Below are positions 1 through 8,180 of a DNA stretch of 64,000 nucleotides, one piece after another (position 1 is the first letter of the stretch; each line of letters starts with the position of its first letter). Origin of the DNA: Paucibacter_B soli (lineage in GTDB: Bacteria; Pseudomonadota; Gammaproteobacteria; Burkholderiales; Burkholderiaceae_C); assembly GCF_037482845.1 (NCBI RefSeq), contig NZ_JBBHJW010000014.1:42111-106110 (forward strand). Direction: 5' to 3'. Under the pieces are notes generated by a model. That model did no database searches and had not been told where the DNA came from. It was given only the letters and a program-made list of their open reading frames with translations. A program made the position numbers and the translations under genes.

Positions 1-363
1 GCCAAGGCCGTCGAGCTGCAGGCGCAGGAACTGCTTGACGCTGTCGGGCGTATCGAAGACGGTGCGGCGCTCCAGCTGTTGATGCAGGGCGCGGCGCGCG
101 ATCTCGAGCACCGCGGCGATCTCTGCACGCTTGGCCGGACCCAGGCCCTTGACGGCTGCGAGGGCCGTCACATCGGCGCGCAAGAGGCCAGCCAAGCCGC
201 CGAAATGGTCAAGCAATTGCTGCGCTAGCTGCAGTACCGATACGCCCTTGAAACCGGTGCGCAACAGCAGGGCCAGCAGTTCGGCATCGGCCAGGCTGGC
301 GGGGCCGCGTGCCAGCAGCTTTTCGCGCGGGCGCGCGTCGGGCGGCAGTGCATCGAGCGGCAT
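1..363 (-). CDS. radC: RadC family DNA repair protein, 5' part only
   Basis: The minus strand reads an uninterrupted 121-codon frame from the ATG at 363 to the window edge, so the 3' end is missing. The N-terminus has the usual RadC opening (PRE/KLL, then an acidic DAELLALLLRTG segment) and a helix-hairpin-helix stretch with GLGPAKRAEI near residues 75-85. The catalytic-looking JAB/MPN metalloprotease part that gives the family its HxHPSG motif would lie outside the window. RadC proteins are widespread; their exact role in repair is unsettled. It is transcribed away from fkpB, with about 90 bp between the two starts, so the promoters are divergent. The family call is firm from the N-terminal residues. 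The start is the first in-frame ATG and no better one is visible. Confidence 0.9.
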   Translation of the reverse strand, partial: MPLDALPPDARPREKLLARGPASLADAELLALLLRTGFKGVSVLQLAQQLLDHFGGLAGLLRADVTALAAVKGLGPAKRAEIAAVLEIARRALHQQLERRTVFDTPDSVKQFLRLQLDGLG

Positions 364-455
364 GGGCAGGGCAGGAGGGGGCTGGAAAAGCCCGCATTGT
401 CGGCCAAGCCTAAAATCCCCCCAAACCAACGCAGCCGGACAAGCCCGGAATCGCC

Positions 456-899
456 GTGAACCTGATTCAACAAGGGTCCTTCCTGACCCTGCACTACCGC
501 TTGACCGGCCCCGATGGCGGCGAGCTGATCAACACCTTTGCCGACAAGCCGGCGACGCTTTCGCTGGGCAATGGCGAACTGGCCCCGGCCATCGAACAGC
601 GCCTGATCGGCCTGGCCGAGGGCGCGCACCAGCGTTTCGAGCTGGCGCCGGGCGAGGCCTTTGGCGCGCGCAACCCGGAGCTGCTGCAGCGCGTGAAGCT
701 GCAGCTGCTGCGCCAGCTGGGCGACCCCGACGAGCAGTACGGCATCGGCGACGTGGTGCAGTTCCCCACGCCGGACGGGCAGGGTAGCTATGCCGGCCTG
801 GTGCGCGAGGTGGGCGAGGACTGGTTGCTGTTCGACTTCAACCATCCGCTGGCCGGGCAGCCGGTGAGCTTCGAAGTGCAGGTCATCGGGGTGCTGTGA
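456..899 (+). CDS. fkpB: FKBP-type peptidyl-prolyl cis-trans isomerase, SlpA/FkpB type
   Basis: 147 aa, the normal length for the short SlpA/FkpB class, and directly upstream of ispH as in many proteobacteria (fkpB-ispH). The FKBP fold is visible from the LHYRLTGPDG strand through the insert region (EAFGARNPELLQ) to the C-terminal strand. There is no signal peptide, so it should act in the cytoplasm as a prolyl isomerase and chaperone. The start is GTG at 456, because no in-frame ATG lies near the conserved N-terminus. The stop overlaps the ispH start region, which indicates translational coupling. Confidence 0.9.
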   Translation: MNLIQQGSFLTLHYRLTGPDGGELINTFADKPATLSLGNGELAPAIEQRLIGLAEGAHQRFELAPGEAFGARNPELLQRVKLQLLRQLGDPDEQYGIGDVVQFPTPDGQGSYAGLVREVGEDWLLFDFNHPLAGQPVSFEVQVIGVL

Positions 900-901
900 G
901 C

Positions 902-1879
902 ATGAGCCTGATCACCCAACCGCAGGAGGTCCTGCTGGCCGAGCCGCGCGGCTTTTGCGCCGGCGTGGACCGCGCCATCGAGATCGTCGAGCGCGCCATC
1001 GTCAAGTTCGGCGCGCCCATCTATGTGCGCCACGAGATCGTGCACAACACCTATGTGGTGAACGACCTCAAGGCCAAGGGCGCGATCTTCATCGAGGACC
1101 TGGCCGAGGTGCCAGCCGGCGCCACCCTGGTGTTCAGCGCGCATGGCGTCAGCCAGGCGGTGCGGCGCGAGGCGGCCGAGCGCGGCTTCCATGTGTTCGA
1201 CGCCACCTGCCCCCTGGTTACCAAGGTGCATGTGGAGGTGGCCAAGCTGCACCGCGAGGGCTATGAGTTCATCATGATCGGCCACAAGGGGCATCCCGAG
1301 GTCGAGGGCACGATGGGCCAGCTCAGCGAAGGCATCTACCTGGTCGAGGAGGCGGCTGACGTGGCGCATGTGCGTGTTGTCAATCCGGCCAAGCTGGCGG
1401 TGGTGACGCAGACCACGCTGAGCGTCGACGATGCCGCAGAGATCCTGGCGGCGGTGAAGCGCCATTTCCCGCTGGTGCGCGAGCCCAAGAAGCAGGATAT
1501 CTGCTACGCCACCCAGAACCGCCAGGACGCCGTCAAGGTGCTGGCGCCGCAGGTGGACGTGGTGGTGGTGGTGGGCAGCCCCACCAGCTCCAACAGCAAC
1601 CGCTTGCGCGAACTGGCCGAGCGCCTGGGCACGCCCGCCTATATGGTGGACGCCGCCGAAGACCTGCAGGCCGAGTGGCTGGAGGGCCGCAGCCGTGTGG
1701 GCCTCACGGCCGGAGCCTCGGCGCCCGACGTACTGGTGCAGGCGGTGATCAGCCGCCTGCGCGCCCTGGGGGCCACCGCCGTGCGCAGCTTGGCCGGCGT
1801 GGAGGAGCATGTGCGGTTCCCACTGCCACTGGGCCTGGGCGACAAGTCCATGGCCGAGACGAATTCATCCCGATCCTGA
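902..1879 (+). CDS. ispH: 4-hydroxy-3-methylbut-2-enyl diphosphate reductase (IspH/LytB)
   Basis: 325 aa. It catalyses the last step of the MEP isoprenoid pathway, reducing HMBPP to IPP and DMAPP with a [4Fe-4S] cluster. The three cluster cysteines are all present: C19 in PRGFCAGVDRA, C103 in DATCPLVTKVH and C201 in CYATQNRQ. The SNSNRLRELA substrate-binding segment is also visible. I chose ATG at 902; GTG at 896 is in frame and overlaps the fkpB stop, so the protein could be two residues longer. It forms an operon with fkpB. Nothing about the sequence is unusual. Confidence 0.97.
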   Translation: MSLITQPQEVLLAEPRGFCAGVDRAIEIVERAIVKFGAPIYVRHEIVHNTYVVNDLKAKGAIFIEDLAEVPAGATLVFSAHGVSQAVRREAAERGFHVFDATCPLVTKVHVEVAKLHREGYEFIMIGHKGHPEVEGTMGQLSEGIYLVEEAADVAHVRVVNPAKLAVVTQTTLSVDDAAEILAAVKRHFPLVREPKKQDICYATQNRQDAVKVLAPQVDVVVVVGSPTSSNSNRLRELAERLGTPAYMVDAAEDLQAEWLEGRSRVGLTAGASAPDVLVQAVISRLRALGATAVRSLAGVEEHVRFPLPLGLGDKSMAETNSSRS

Positions 1880-1959
1880 CGCGGGCGTTGTCGCTGCAAG
1901 CGGCGCCCGCTGGTGGCGCCGCTTTGCTTCATAGAATCCGGACTGAACAAGGAATCCCC

Positions 1960-3255
1960 ATGCTAGATATCAGCCTGCTGCGCAAAGACCTGGATGCGGT
2001 CATCGCGCGACTCAATACCCGCAAGAATCCCCAGCCCTTCCTGGATGTGGCGCGTTTCACCGCGCTGGAAGCCGAGCGCAAGGGCGTGCAGACCCGCACC
2101 GAAGAGTTGCAGGCGCGCCGCAACAGCCTGTCCAAGCAGATCGGCATGCTCAAGGGCAAGGGCGAAGACAGCAGCGCCGTGATGGCCGAGGTGGGCGGCA
2201 TCGGCGATGAACTGAAGGCCGGCGCCGAGCGCCTGGACGCGATCCAGCAAGAGCTCAACGCCATGCTGATGGGCGTGCCCAATCTACCGCATGAGTCCGT
2301 GCCGGTCGGCGGTGACGAAAGTGCCAACGTCGAAGTGCGCCGCTGGGGCAGCCCGCGCAGCTTCGACTTCGAGGTCAAGGACCATGTCGACCTGGGCGCG
2401 CCGCTGGGCCTGGATTTCGACACCGGCGCCCGCCTAAGCGGCTCGCGCTTCGCCTTCCTGCGCGGCCCGGCCGCCAAGCTGCACCGCGCGCTGGCGCAGT
2501 TCATGCTCAACACCCAGACCGATGAGCATGGCTATACCGAGTGCTACACGCCCTATATCGTGAACCGCGAGGTGCTCGAGGGCACCGGACAACTGCCCAA
2601 GTTCAAGGAAGACATGTTCTGGGTGCTGCGCGGCGGCGATGAGGAACAGGCCGAGCAGTATCTGATCTCCACCTCGGAGATCTCGCTCACCAACAGCGTG
2701 CGTGAACAGATGCTGGACGCCGCCCAACTGCCCATCAAGCTGACCGCCCACAGCCCCTGCTTCCGCTCGGAGGCGGGCAGCGCCGGCCGCGACACGCGCG
2801 GCATGATCCGCCAGCATCAGTTCGACAAGGTCGAGATGGTGCAGATCACTCACCCCGAGCAGAGCTATGCGGCGCTGGAGGAGATGGTGGGTCATGCCGA
2901 AGCCGTTCTGCAGAAGCTGGGCCTGCCGTACCGCGTGGTGAGTCTGTGCAGCGGTGACATGGGCTTCACCTCTGCCAAAACCTATGACCTCGAGGTCTGG
3001 CTGCCGGCGCAGAACACTTATCGCGAGATCAGTTCCTGCTCGAATTGCGAGGCCTTCCAGTCGCGGCGCATGCTGACGCGCTTCAAGAACGCCCAGGGCA
3101 AGAACGAACTGGTGCACACCCTGAACGGCTCCGGCCTGGCGGTCGGCCGCACGCTGGTAGCGGTGTTGGAGAACTACCAGAACGCCGATGGCAGCATCAC
3201 GGTGCCCGAGGTGCTGCGCCCCTATCTGGGTGGCCGAGAAATTTTGCGCGGCTGA
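1960..3255 (+). CDS. serS: seryl-tRNA synthetase
   Basis: 431 aa, the usual length. It charges tRNA-Ser, which makes the tRNA-Ser gene 80 bp downstream a fitting neighbour. The N-terminal antiparallel coiled-coil arm occupies about residues 25-100. The class II core follows, with motif 2 (PCFRSEAGSAGRDTRG) and motif 3 (LNGSGLAVGRTLVAVLEN). The frame is open further upstream into ispH, but ATG at 1960 gives the canonical MLDISLLRKD start and follows a weak AAGGAA ribosome site. Confidence 0.97.
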   Translation: MLDISLLRKDLDAVIARLNTRKNPQPFLDVARFTALEAERKGVQTRTEELQARRNSLSKQIGMLKGKGEDSSAVMAEVGGIGDELKAGAERLDAIQQELNAMLMGVPNLPHESVPVGGDESANVEVRRWGSPRSFDFEVKDHVDLGAPLGLDFDTGARLSGSRFAFLRGPAAKLHRALAQFMLNTQTDEHGYTECYTPYIVNREVLEGTGQLPKFKEDMFWVLRGGDEEQAEQYLISTSEISLTNSVREQMLDAAQLPIKLTAHSPCFRSEAGSAGRDTRGMIRQHQFDKVEMVQITHPEQSYAALEEMVGHAEAVLQKLGLPYRVVSLCSGDMGFTSAKTYDLEVWLPAQNTYREISSCSNCEAFQSRRMLTRFKNAQGKNELVHTLNGSGLAVGRTLVAVLENYQNADGSITVPEVLRPYLGGREILRG

Positions 3256-3266
3256 GTCGCAAAACC

Positions 3267-3295
3267 CTGACAGGCTGGAAAAAGTTCGCTATACT
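3267..3295 (+). promoter_or_regulatory. sigma-70 promoter of tRNA-Ser(CGA)
   Basis: CTGACA at 3267-3272 and TATACT at 3290-3295 are separated by 17 bases, a near-consensus pair. Initiation would fall about 40 bases before the mature tRNA. It lies just after the serS stop. Confidence 0.75.
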
Positions 3296-3337
3296 AGCGG
3301 GCTTGACTCGCACTGAACCACGCGAGCACCGAATACC

Positions 3338-3425
3338 GGAGAGGTGGCAGAGTGGTTGAATGTACCTGACTCGAAATCAGGCGGGCGGAAACGCCTCGGG
3401 GGTTCGAATCCCCCCCTCTCCTCCA
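3338..3425 (+). tRNA. tRNA-Ser (anticodon CGA)
   Basis: GGAGAGG at 3338-3344 pairs with CCTCTCC before an encoded CCA end. The anticodon stem CTGA/TCAG closes the loop CTCGAAA, giving anticodon CGA for UCG codons. The T-loop GGTTCGAATCC and a long class II variable arm typical of tRNA-Ser are present. Confidence 0.97.
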
Positions 3426-3429
3426 AACG

Positions 3430-3465
3430 AAATGCCCCGTCGCGCCAGCGTCGGGGCATTTTCTT
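3430..3465 (+). terminator. rho-independent terminator after tRNA-Ser(CGA)
   Basis: AAATGCCCCG (3430-3439) pairs with CGGGGCATTT (3452-3461) across a 12-base loop and is followed by a T-rich tail, five bases after the tRNA CCA end. Confidence 0.85.
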
Positions 3466-3543
3466 TGCTGCGGCGCGTTGCCGGCGACCCGGCCATCGCG
3501 TACAAGCCTGGCAGGCACCCCTACATACACCGAGGACTTCAGC

Positions 3544-3729
3544 ATGAGCGGCAAACCTAGCGCCACCAGCAGCCCAGCGGCCGAGCAGCCGGCAGCGCTG
3601 CCCAAGCGAGCCAAATGCCCAAAGGGTGTGCCGCCGTCCAAACTGCTGTCCTGCAGCAAGTTCCGCCCGGTCGGGCCGGATCAGCCGCAGACCTGCGCGC
3701 TGTGCGGCCGCACCCAGAAAAGCGCCTGA
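3544..3729 (+). CDS. small four-cysteine protein of unknown function
   Basis: 61 aa; I do not recognise the family. The first 20 residues are Ala/Ser/Pro-rich and look disordered. The rest is basic and holds four cysteines: C25 (AKCPKG), C37 (LSCSKF) and a CxxC pair C51/C54 (TCALCGR). The spacing could bind one zinc ion as a small treble-clef or ribbon-like fold, which is inference only. No signal peptide or membrane segment is visible. The ATG follows GAGGAC, an acceptable ribosome site. It stands alone between the tRNA-Ser terminator and the next gene. Confidence 0.55.
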   Translation: MSGKPSATSSPAAEQPAALPKRAKCPKGVPPSKLLSCSKFRPVGPDQPQTCALCGRTQKSA

Positions 3730-3821
3730 ACCGGAGCGCCTCGCGCGCATCTTGAGACGCCTTGCATGGTGTAAATATATCGTAATATGCGTTACTGTTT
3801 CAAAACCATGCGGCCGCGTCC

Positions 3822-4736
3822 ATGCCTTCCACATCCTTCCGTAGGCGCCCCTTCGTGCGCGCCCTCAGCACGGCCAGCGTGATGCTATTGCTGGCCGCCT
3901 GCGCGGCGCCCACGACGCCGTCCAGCGCCGTCCCGGGTGTCGAGCAGGTGCTGAGCCGCGTGCACCGCTGCAGCGCCAGCCTGAGCCTGCGTTCTCAGGC
4001 GCTCGATGCCCATCAGGAGGCGGACATCTGCCGCGAGTTGGCCGCCATCGAGGCGCGCTTTCATGCGCTATTCCACACCGCCGGCAAGCCGATGGCGCAT
4101 GACCTGAACACCTCGCTGCGCGCCAATATCTATCGCTCGGGCGACGACTTTGTGCGTTATGCGGGCGTCCATTTCAACATGCCCACCAACAACGGCGGCA
4201 TGTATCTGGAGGGCCTGCCCGGTCGGGCGGGCAACCAGGCCGAGTTCGTCGCCAACCAGAGGGCCGATGGCACGGTGCGCAATCTCGGCCATGAGTATGT
4301 CCACTACCTCGATGGCCGCTACAACCTCTACGGCGACTTCTGCGCCAATCTGCATGATTCGCATGCACCGCCCGAGAACTGCCCGCGGCCGGCGCCGCTG
4401 ACGCCCTATCTGGTGTGGTGGAGCGAGGGTGTGGCCGAGTACCTCGCGCGTGGCAGCGATCATCCCAAGGCGCTGCAGGCCGCGGGCGCCAAGACCTTTG
4501 CGCTGAGTCAGTTGTTCGACACCGGCTATGAGTCCAATAGCGGTGAGGCGCGCATCTACAGCTGGGGCTATCTGGCGGTGCGCTTCATGATGGAGCGCCA
4601 GCGCGACAAGATCGACCAGATGCTGGTCTTCACCCGCGCCGGCGACTACCCGCGCTACCAGGCCCTGCTGCGCGGCTGGGGCAGCAGCATGGACGGCGAG
4701 TTCGCCACCTGGCTGGAGCGGCTGGCGGCGCCTTGA
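3822..4736 (+). CDS. collagenase-like (M9 family) zinc metallopeptidase lipoprotein
   Basis: 304 aa. A lipoprotein signal ends in LLLAAC with the lipid-bearing cysteine at C27, so the protein should sit on an outer or periplasmic membrane face. The zinc site is clear: H157-E-Y-V-H161, followed by the WWSEGVAEY segment with E202 and E206, one of which is the likely third ligand. HEYVHYLDGRYNLYGDF closely resembles the catalytic subdomain of Vibrio/Clostridium M9 collagenases. Those enzymes are far longer, with activator and PKD/collagen-binding domains that are absent here. The substrate is therefore uncertain and need not be collagen. It has no operon partner; a hairpin lies just after the stop. 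Confidence 0.85.
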   Translation: MPSTSFRRRPFVRALSTASVMLLLAACAAPTTPSSAVPGVEQVLSRVHRCSASLSLRSQALDAHQEADICRELAAIEARFHALFHTAGKPMAHDLNTSLRANIYRSGDDFVRYAGVHFNMPTNNGGMYLEGLPGRAGNQAEFVANQRADGTVRNLGHEYVHYLDGRYNLYGDFCANLHDSHAPPENCPRPAPLTPYLVWWSEGVAEYLARGSDHPKALQAAGAKTFALSQLFDTGYESNSGEARIYSWGYLAVRFMMERQRDKIDQMLVFTRAGDYPRYQALLRGWGSSMDGEFATWLERLAAP

Positions 4737-4754
4737 CACATGCTGTTGCATGTG
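4737..4754 (+). other. hairpin directly after the M9-like gene
   Basis: CACATGC and GCATGTG form a perfect 7-bp stem with a TGTT loop starting at the base after the stop codon. There is no T-tract, so this is a transcript-end or stability element at best, not a standard terminator. Confidence 0.4.
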
Positions 4755-4899
4755 ATCGTCGATCTGCGGCCGCAGGCCTGGCCGAGCTCGGGTCAGTCGC
4801 TTACATCTGCATCCCCCCTCAGTGGGAGGTGCGCGCCGCTGCGTATAGGTTCACAGTCGCGCTGCGGTCGGCGATGCGTTGATCGCACAGGAGTCGGTC

Positions 4900-5148
4900 A
4901 TGCATTTCCAAGAAGTAGACGCAGGGGATTTCAGGATCTACGCGGGGGCGCTGGAGCGGCCACGCCAGTACGGCTATGTGGCCGCCGTGGTGGTAGTGCG
5001 CATGCCGGCCGGCCAGCCGCGTCGCGAGACCTATCGCGACGAGAGCCTGGCGGGCGGTTTTGCCTGGTCATCGCCCGCGGAGGCCTTGCGCTTCGCGCTC
5101 AATGCCGGGCGCGACGCAGTGATGTGTGGCCGCCCGGCCATGCCCTGA
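4900..5148 (+). CDS. conserved-looking small protein of unknown function
   Basis: 82 aa, starting at ATG 4900 after a good AGGAG site (an in-frame TTG seven codons upstream has none). I do not recognise a family. The sequence is a mixed alpha/beta pattern with a strand-like run YGYVAAVVVVRMP, an acidic YRDESLAGG turn and a C-terminal helix. There is one cysteine near the end, and no signal peptide or transmembrane segment. It precedes the LytS/LytTR pair by about 90 bp but shows no evident link to it. Confidence 0.6.
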   Translation: MHFQEVDAGDFRIYAGALERPRQYGYVAAVVVVRMPAGQPRRETYRDESLAGGFAWSSPAEALRFALNAGRDAVMCGRPAMP

Positions 5149-5239
5149 CCCTGCCACCCGAGGCCTGATTCCGGTCGTTCGTCGCGCCGCCAGCCGCCGA
5201 CGCTTGGTGGGGGCGCGCAAGGCCGCTATCGTGCGGCCC

Positions 5240-6331
5240 ATGTCGACCGCCAGCCCTCTTGCCCCCGCGGCATCGCCCGCAGCGCCCAGCCCCTGGCAGG
5301 GCTTCGTTGCCTACCTGACGCCGTTGCGGCTGGCGCTGGCGCTGGGCCTGGCGGGCTTGGCGGCGGTGATGCTGGGCCCGATCTTCATCACTCCCTTCCC
5401 GGTGCTGGTGGGCCGCACCATGTTCGTCGGCCTGTGGGCGCTGCTTGCCTTTGCCGCTGCGGGCCAATGGCCACGGCGCCTGCCGCGCTGGTGGGCGCGC
5501 TGGCTGTTTCAGGTGCTGGTGGTGGCGCTGGCGGTGCCGGTGGCCACCCTGCTGGTCTACCTGGTGGCGGTGGGCGGCGACTTCGCCTCGCTGATCCGCA
5601 GCGAGGGGCGGGTGATGGGCTTTCTGTGGATCGCCGGTTCGGGCCTGCTGGTGGGGCCGCTGCTGGCGATGGGCGCGCTGTACCGTCAGCGCGACGCTGA
5701 GGCACGCAACCAGGCGCTCAGCTTCGAGCTGGAGCGCAGCGAGCTGGAGCGGCGCGCACTCGACGCGCGCCTGCGCCTCTTGCAGGCCCAGGTGGAGCCG
5801 CACTTTCTCTTCAATACTCTGGCCAATGTGCGCGCCCTGGTGGAAGCGGGATCGCCGCAGGCCGCGCCGGTGTTGCGCAGCCTGATCGCCTATCTGCGCG
5901 CCGCCATGCCGAGGCTGCAGGACGAGACCGCCTGCCTGGCCGACGAGCTGGGTCTGGTGAAGGCCTATCTGGAGCTGATGCATCTGCGCATGCCGGATCG
6001 CCTGGTCTACGAGATCGCTGTGCCTGCCGAGCTGCTGCGCCAGCGCTTTCCGCCCATGGCCTTGCTGACCCTGGTGGAGAATGCGGTGCGCCATGGCATC
6101 GACCCCAGCGAGGAGGGCGGGCGCATCGAACTGGGCGGCTTGCTCGAGGACGGGCAGGTGCGTTTGTGGGTCTCCGACACCGGTGTGGGCCTGGTGCAGC
6201 AGATGGGCTCGGGCACCGGCCTGCGCAATCTGCGCGAGCGCCTGCAGGTGGTCTATGGCGAGGGCGCCGCGCTCGACCTGCAGGAGAATCGGCCCCACGG
6301 CCTGCGCGCCGAGATCCGCTTCACGCCATGA
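5240..6331 (+). CDS. LytS/AlgZ-family sensor histidine kinase
   Basis: 363 aa. Four hydrophobic segments occupy roughly residues 25-150, then a short linker and a His_kinase domain of the LytS/YehU/AlgZ type. The phosphoacceptor is H188 in QVEPHFLFNTLANVRAL. The ATP-binding part follows, with LVENAVRHGI and the GTGLRNLRERL box typical of this class. ATG at 5240 was chosen; the open frame upstream only adds residues unlike the family. It overlaps the next gene by 4 bases (ATGA), so kinase and regulator are co-translated. The signal is unknown. Confidence 0.93.
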   Translation: MSTASPLAPAASPAAPSPWQGFVAYLTPLRLALALGLAGLAAVMLGPIFITPFPVLVGRTMFVGLWALLAFAAAGQWPRRLPRWWARWLFQVLVVALAVPVATLLVYLVAVGGDFASLIRSEGRVMGFLWIAGSGLLVGPLLAMGALYRQRDAEARNQALSFELERSELERRALDARLRLLQAQVEPHFLFNTLANVRALVEAGSPQAAPVLRSLIAYLRAAMPRLQDETACLADELGLVKAYLELMHLRMPDRLVYEIAVPAELLRQRFPPMALLTLVENAVRHGIDPSEEGGRIELGGLLEDGQVRLWVSDTGVGLVQQMGSGTGLRNLRERLQVVYGEGAALDLQENRPHGLRAEIRFTP

Positions 6332-7152
6332 CCGCTAGCACCGCCCCCACCGCCCTGATTGCCGACGACGAGCCCCTGCTGCGCGAAAGCCTGCAGCGCG
6401 CCCTGGCCACGGCCTGGCCCGAGTTGCGCGTGCTGGCCCAGGCGCGCAACGGGCGCGAGGCGGTGGAGCTGTTCGAGCAGCATGAGCCCGACATCGTGTT
6501 CCTCGACGTCCACATGCCCGGCATGAACGGCGTGGAGGCGGCACGCCAGATCGCGCGCCGCGCGCAGGTCGTGTTCGTCACCGCCTACGAGCAGTACGCT
6601 GTGCAGGCCTTCGAACAGGGCGCGCTCGACTATCTGGTGAAGCCGGTGGACGAGTTGCGCCTGGCCGACACCGTGCAGCGCCTGCAGGAGCGCCTGCGAG
6701 CGCGCGCGGCGGGCACGCCGGCGCCGCAGCTCGATCTGCAGGCCGCGATCGAAACCCTGGCGCGCAAGCTGATGCAGCCCGAGGGCGGCGCCGGCGCGGC
6801 GGCCTCGACAACTGGCTCAGCGGCGGGCCATCTGCAATGGATACGCGCCTCCGTGGGGTCGACGCTCAAGCTGATCCCGGTGGACCAGATCGTCTTCATG
6901 CGTTCGGACGAGAAATACACCCTGGTGGTCTGGCACGAGGGCGAGGCGCTGATACGCACGCCGATACGCGAGCTGGTGGAGCAGCTGGATCCGCAATGCT
7001 TTGTGCAGGTGCACCGCTCGGTGGTGGTGAACCTGCATGCGGTCAGCCATGTGACGCGCGGGCCGAACGAGACCGCCGACCTGCATCTCAAGGGTCGGCC
7101 CGAGATCCTGCCGGTCAGCCGCAGCTATCTGCACCTGTTCCGGCAGATGTAG
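6328..7152 (+). CDS. LytTR-family response regulator
   Basis: 274 aa. The receiver domain (about 1-120) has D60 in FLDVHMPGMNG as the phosphorylation site and K105 in DYLVKPVDEL. After a variable linker, a LytTR DNA-binding domain covers about 170-272, with the usual MRSDEKYTLVV strand and the VQVHRSVVVNL segment. It is the partner of the overlapping kinase gene. AlgR, LytR and YehT-type proteins share this design. The target genes are not evident nearby. Confidence 0.95.
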   Translation: MTASTAPTALIADDEPLLRESLQRALATAWPELRVLAQARNGREAVELFEQHEPDIVFLDVHMPGMNGVEAARQIARRAQVVFVTAYEQYAVQAFEQGALDYLVKPVDELRLADTVQRLQERLRARAAGTPAPQLDLQAAIETLARKLMQPEGGAGAAASTTGSAAGHLQWIRASVGSTLKLIPVDQIVFMRSDEKYTLVVWHEGEALIRTPIRELVEQLDPQCFVQVHRSVVVNLHAVSHVTRGPNETADLHLKGRPEILPVSRSYLHLFRQM

Positions 7153-7166
7153 CAAAGGCGCACAAC

Positions 7167-7367
7167 TCAACGGCCAGGTAGCTGGCCGGGAGGCGTGGCC
7201 TGGCCTTCCACCACCACCCGATCCAGCCGCCAGATCACCGGCGTGCGACCCTCGGGCGTGAAGAAGAAGGCGTCGACCAGAATCAGCGCCACGATACCGA
7301 TCAACGCGGCCAGGAGTGCAGTGTGCAGGCCGCTGTCGGAGAAGTTGTGAATCTTTCCGCTTGACAT
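7167..7367 (-). CDS. small single-span membrane protein of unknown function
   Basis: 66 aa, convergent with the LytTR regulator and ending 14 bases beyond it. A strong AGGAGC ribosome site lies 6 bases before the ATG, which argues for a real gene. One transmembrane helix spans about residues 15-37 (LHTALLAALIGIVALILVDA). A soluble tail with a PVIWRLDRVVVEG strand follows. I recognise no family. Confidence 0.6.
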   Translation of the reverse strand: MSSGKIHNFSDSGLHTALLAALIGIVALILVDAFFFTPEGRTPVIWRLDRVVVEGQATPPGQLPGR

Positions 7368-7565
7368 GATCTGCTCCTAAAAGGGAATCGGGATCTGCCC
7401 GATCACTCTAAGCTTCTGGCGGCGCGGCGTCCATAACATTGATGACTTCTTGCGCCAGCGCAAGCACTCGCGGCGCCATCTGCTTGGCAATGGTCCTGCT
7501 GCCGGGCTCGCACCGGCTGTGCGGGGCTGCTTGGGACCACGGTTGCTACACTTGCTCGCCTGCCC

Positions 7566-8180
7566 ATGACCGAGCCATTCAATCCCCCCCAGCCGCAGGC
7601 CCCCTTCAGTGCCGCCGACGAATACGCGATGCGGCTCGCGCTGGACCAGGCCCACAACGCCCTGCTGGTGGGCGAGGTGCCGGTGGGTGCGGTGCTGATG
7701 CGCCGGGGCCAGGTGATCGCCACCGGCTACAACCGGCCCATCACTACGCATGACCCCACCGCGCATGCCGAGATCGTGGCGCTGCGCCATGCCGCCACCT
7801 TGCTGGGCAATTACCGCCTGCCCGAGTGCGAGCTCTATGTGACCCTGGAGCCCTGCGCGATGTGTGCGATGGCGATGATGCATGCGCGCCTGAAACGCGT
7901 GGTGTTCGCCGCGCCCGACCCCAAGACCGGCGTGGCTGGCTCGGTGCTGGACCTGTTCGCCGAAGCCAAGCTCAACCACCACACCGGCATCCAGGGCGGC
8001 CTGCTGGGCGAGGCCTCGGCCAGGCTGCTGCGCGAATTCTTTGCCGAGCGGCGCGAGGCCGCACGCAAGCGCCGCGAACTGGCACGCGCGGCGCAAGCAC
8101 CATCCCATAGCGACTCCGATTGCGAATCCCAGCCCATTCCCACGGGCGATGCCATTCACCTGGACGACTTCAAACCATGA
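7566..8180 (+). CDS. tadA: tRNA adenosine(34) deaminase TadA
   Basis: 204 aa. It converts A34 to inosine in tRNA-Arg(ACG). The zinc site is complete: H67 and catalytic E69 in HAEIVAL, and C97/C100 in EPCAMC. The MxxAxxxA start helix and the NHHTGIQGG segment also fit. It is about 35 residues longer than E. coli TadA because of a charged, Arg-rich C-terminal tail that is common in Burkholderiales. The stop overlaps the next start by 4 bases. Confidence 0.95.
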   Translation: MTEPFNPPQPQAPFSAADEYAMRLALDQAHNALLVGEVPVGAVLMRRGQVIATGYNRPITTHDPTAHAEIVALRHAATLLGNYRLPECELYVTLEPCAMCAMAMMHARLKRVVFAAPDPKTGVAGSVLDLFAEAKLNHHTGIQGGLLGEASARLLREFFAERREAARKRRELARAAQAPSHSDSDCESQPIPTGDAIHLDDFKP

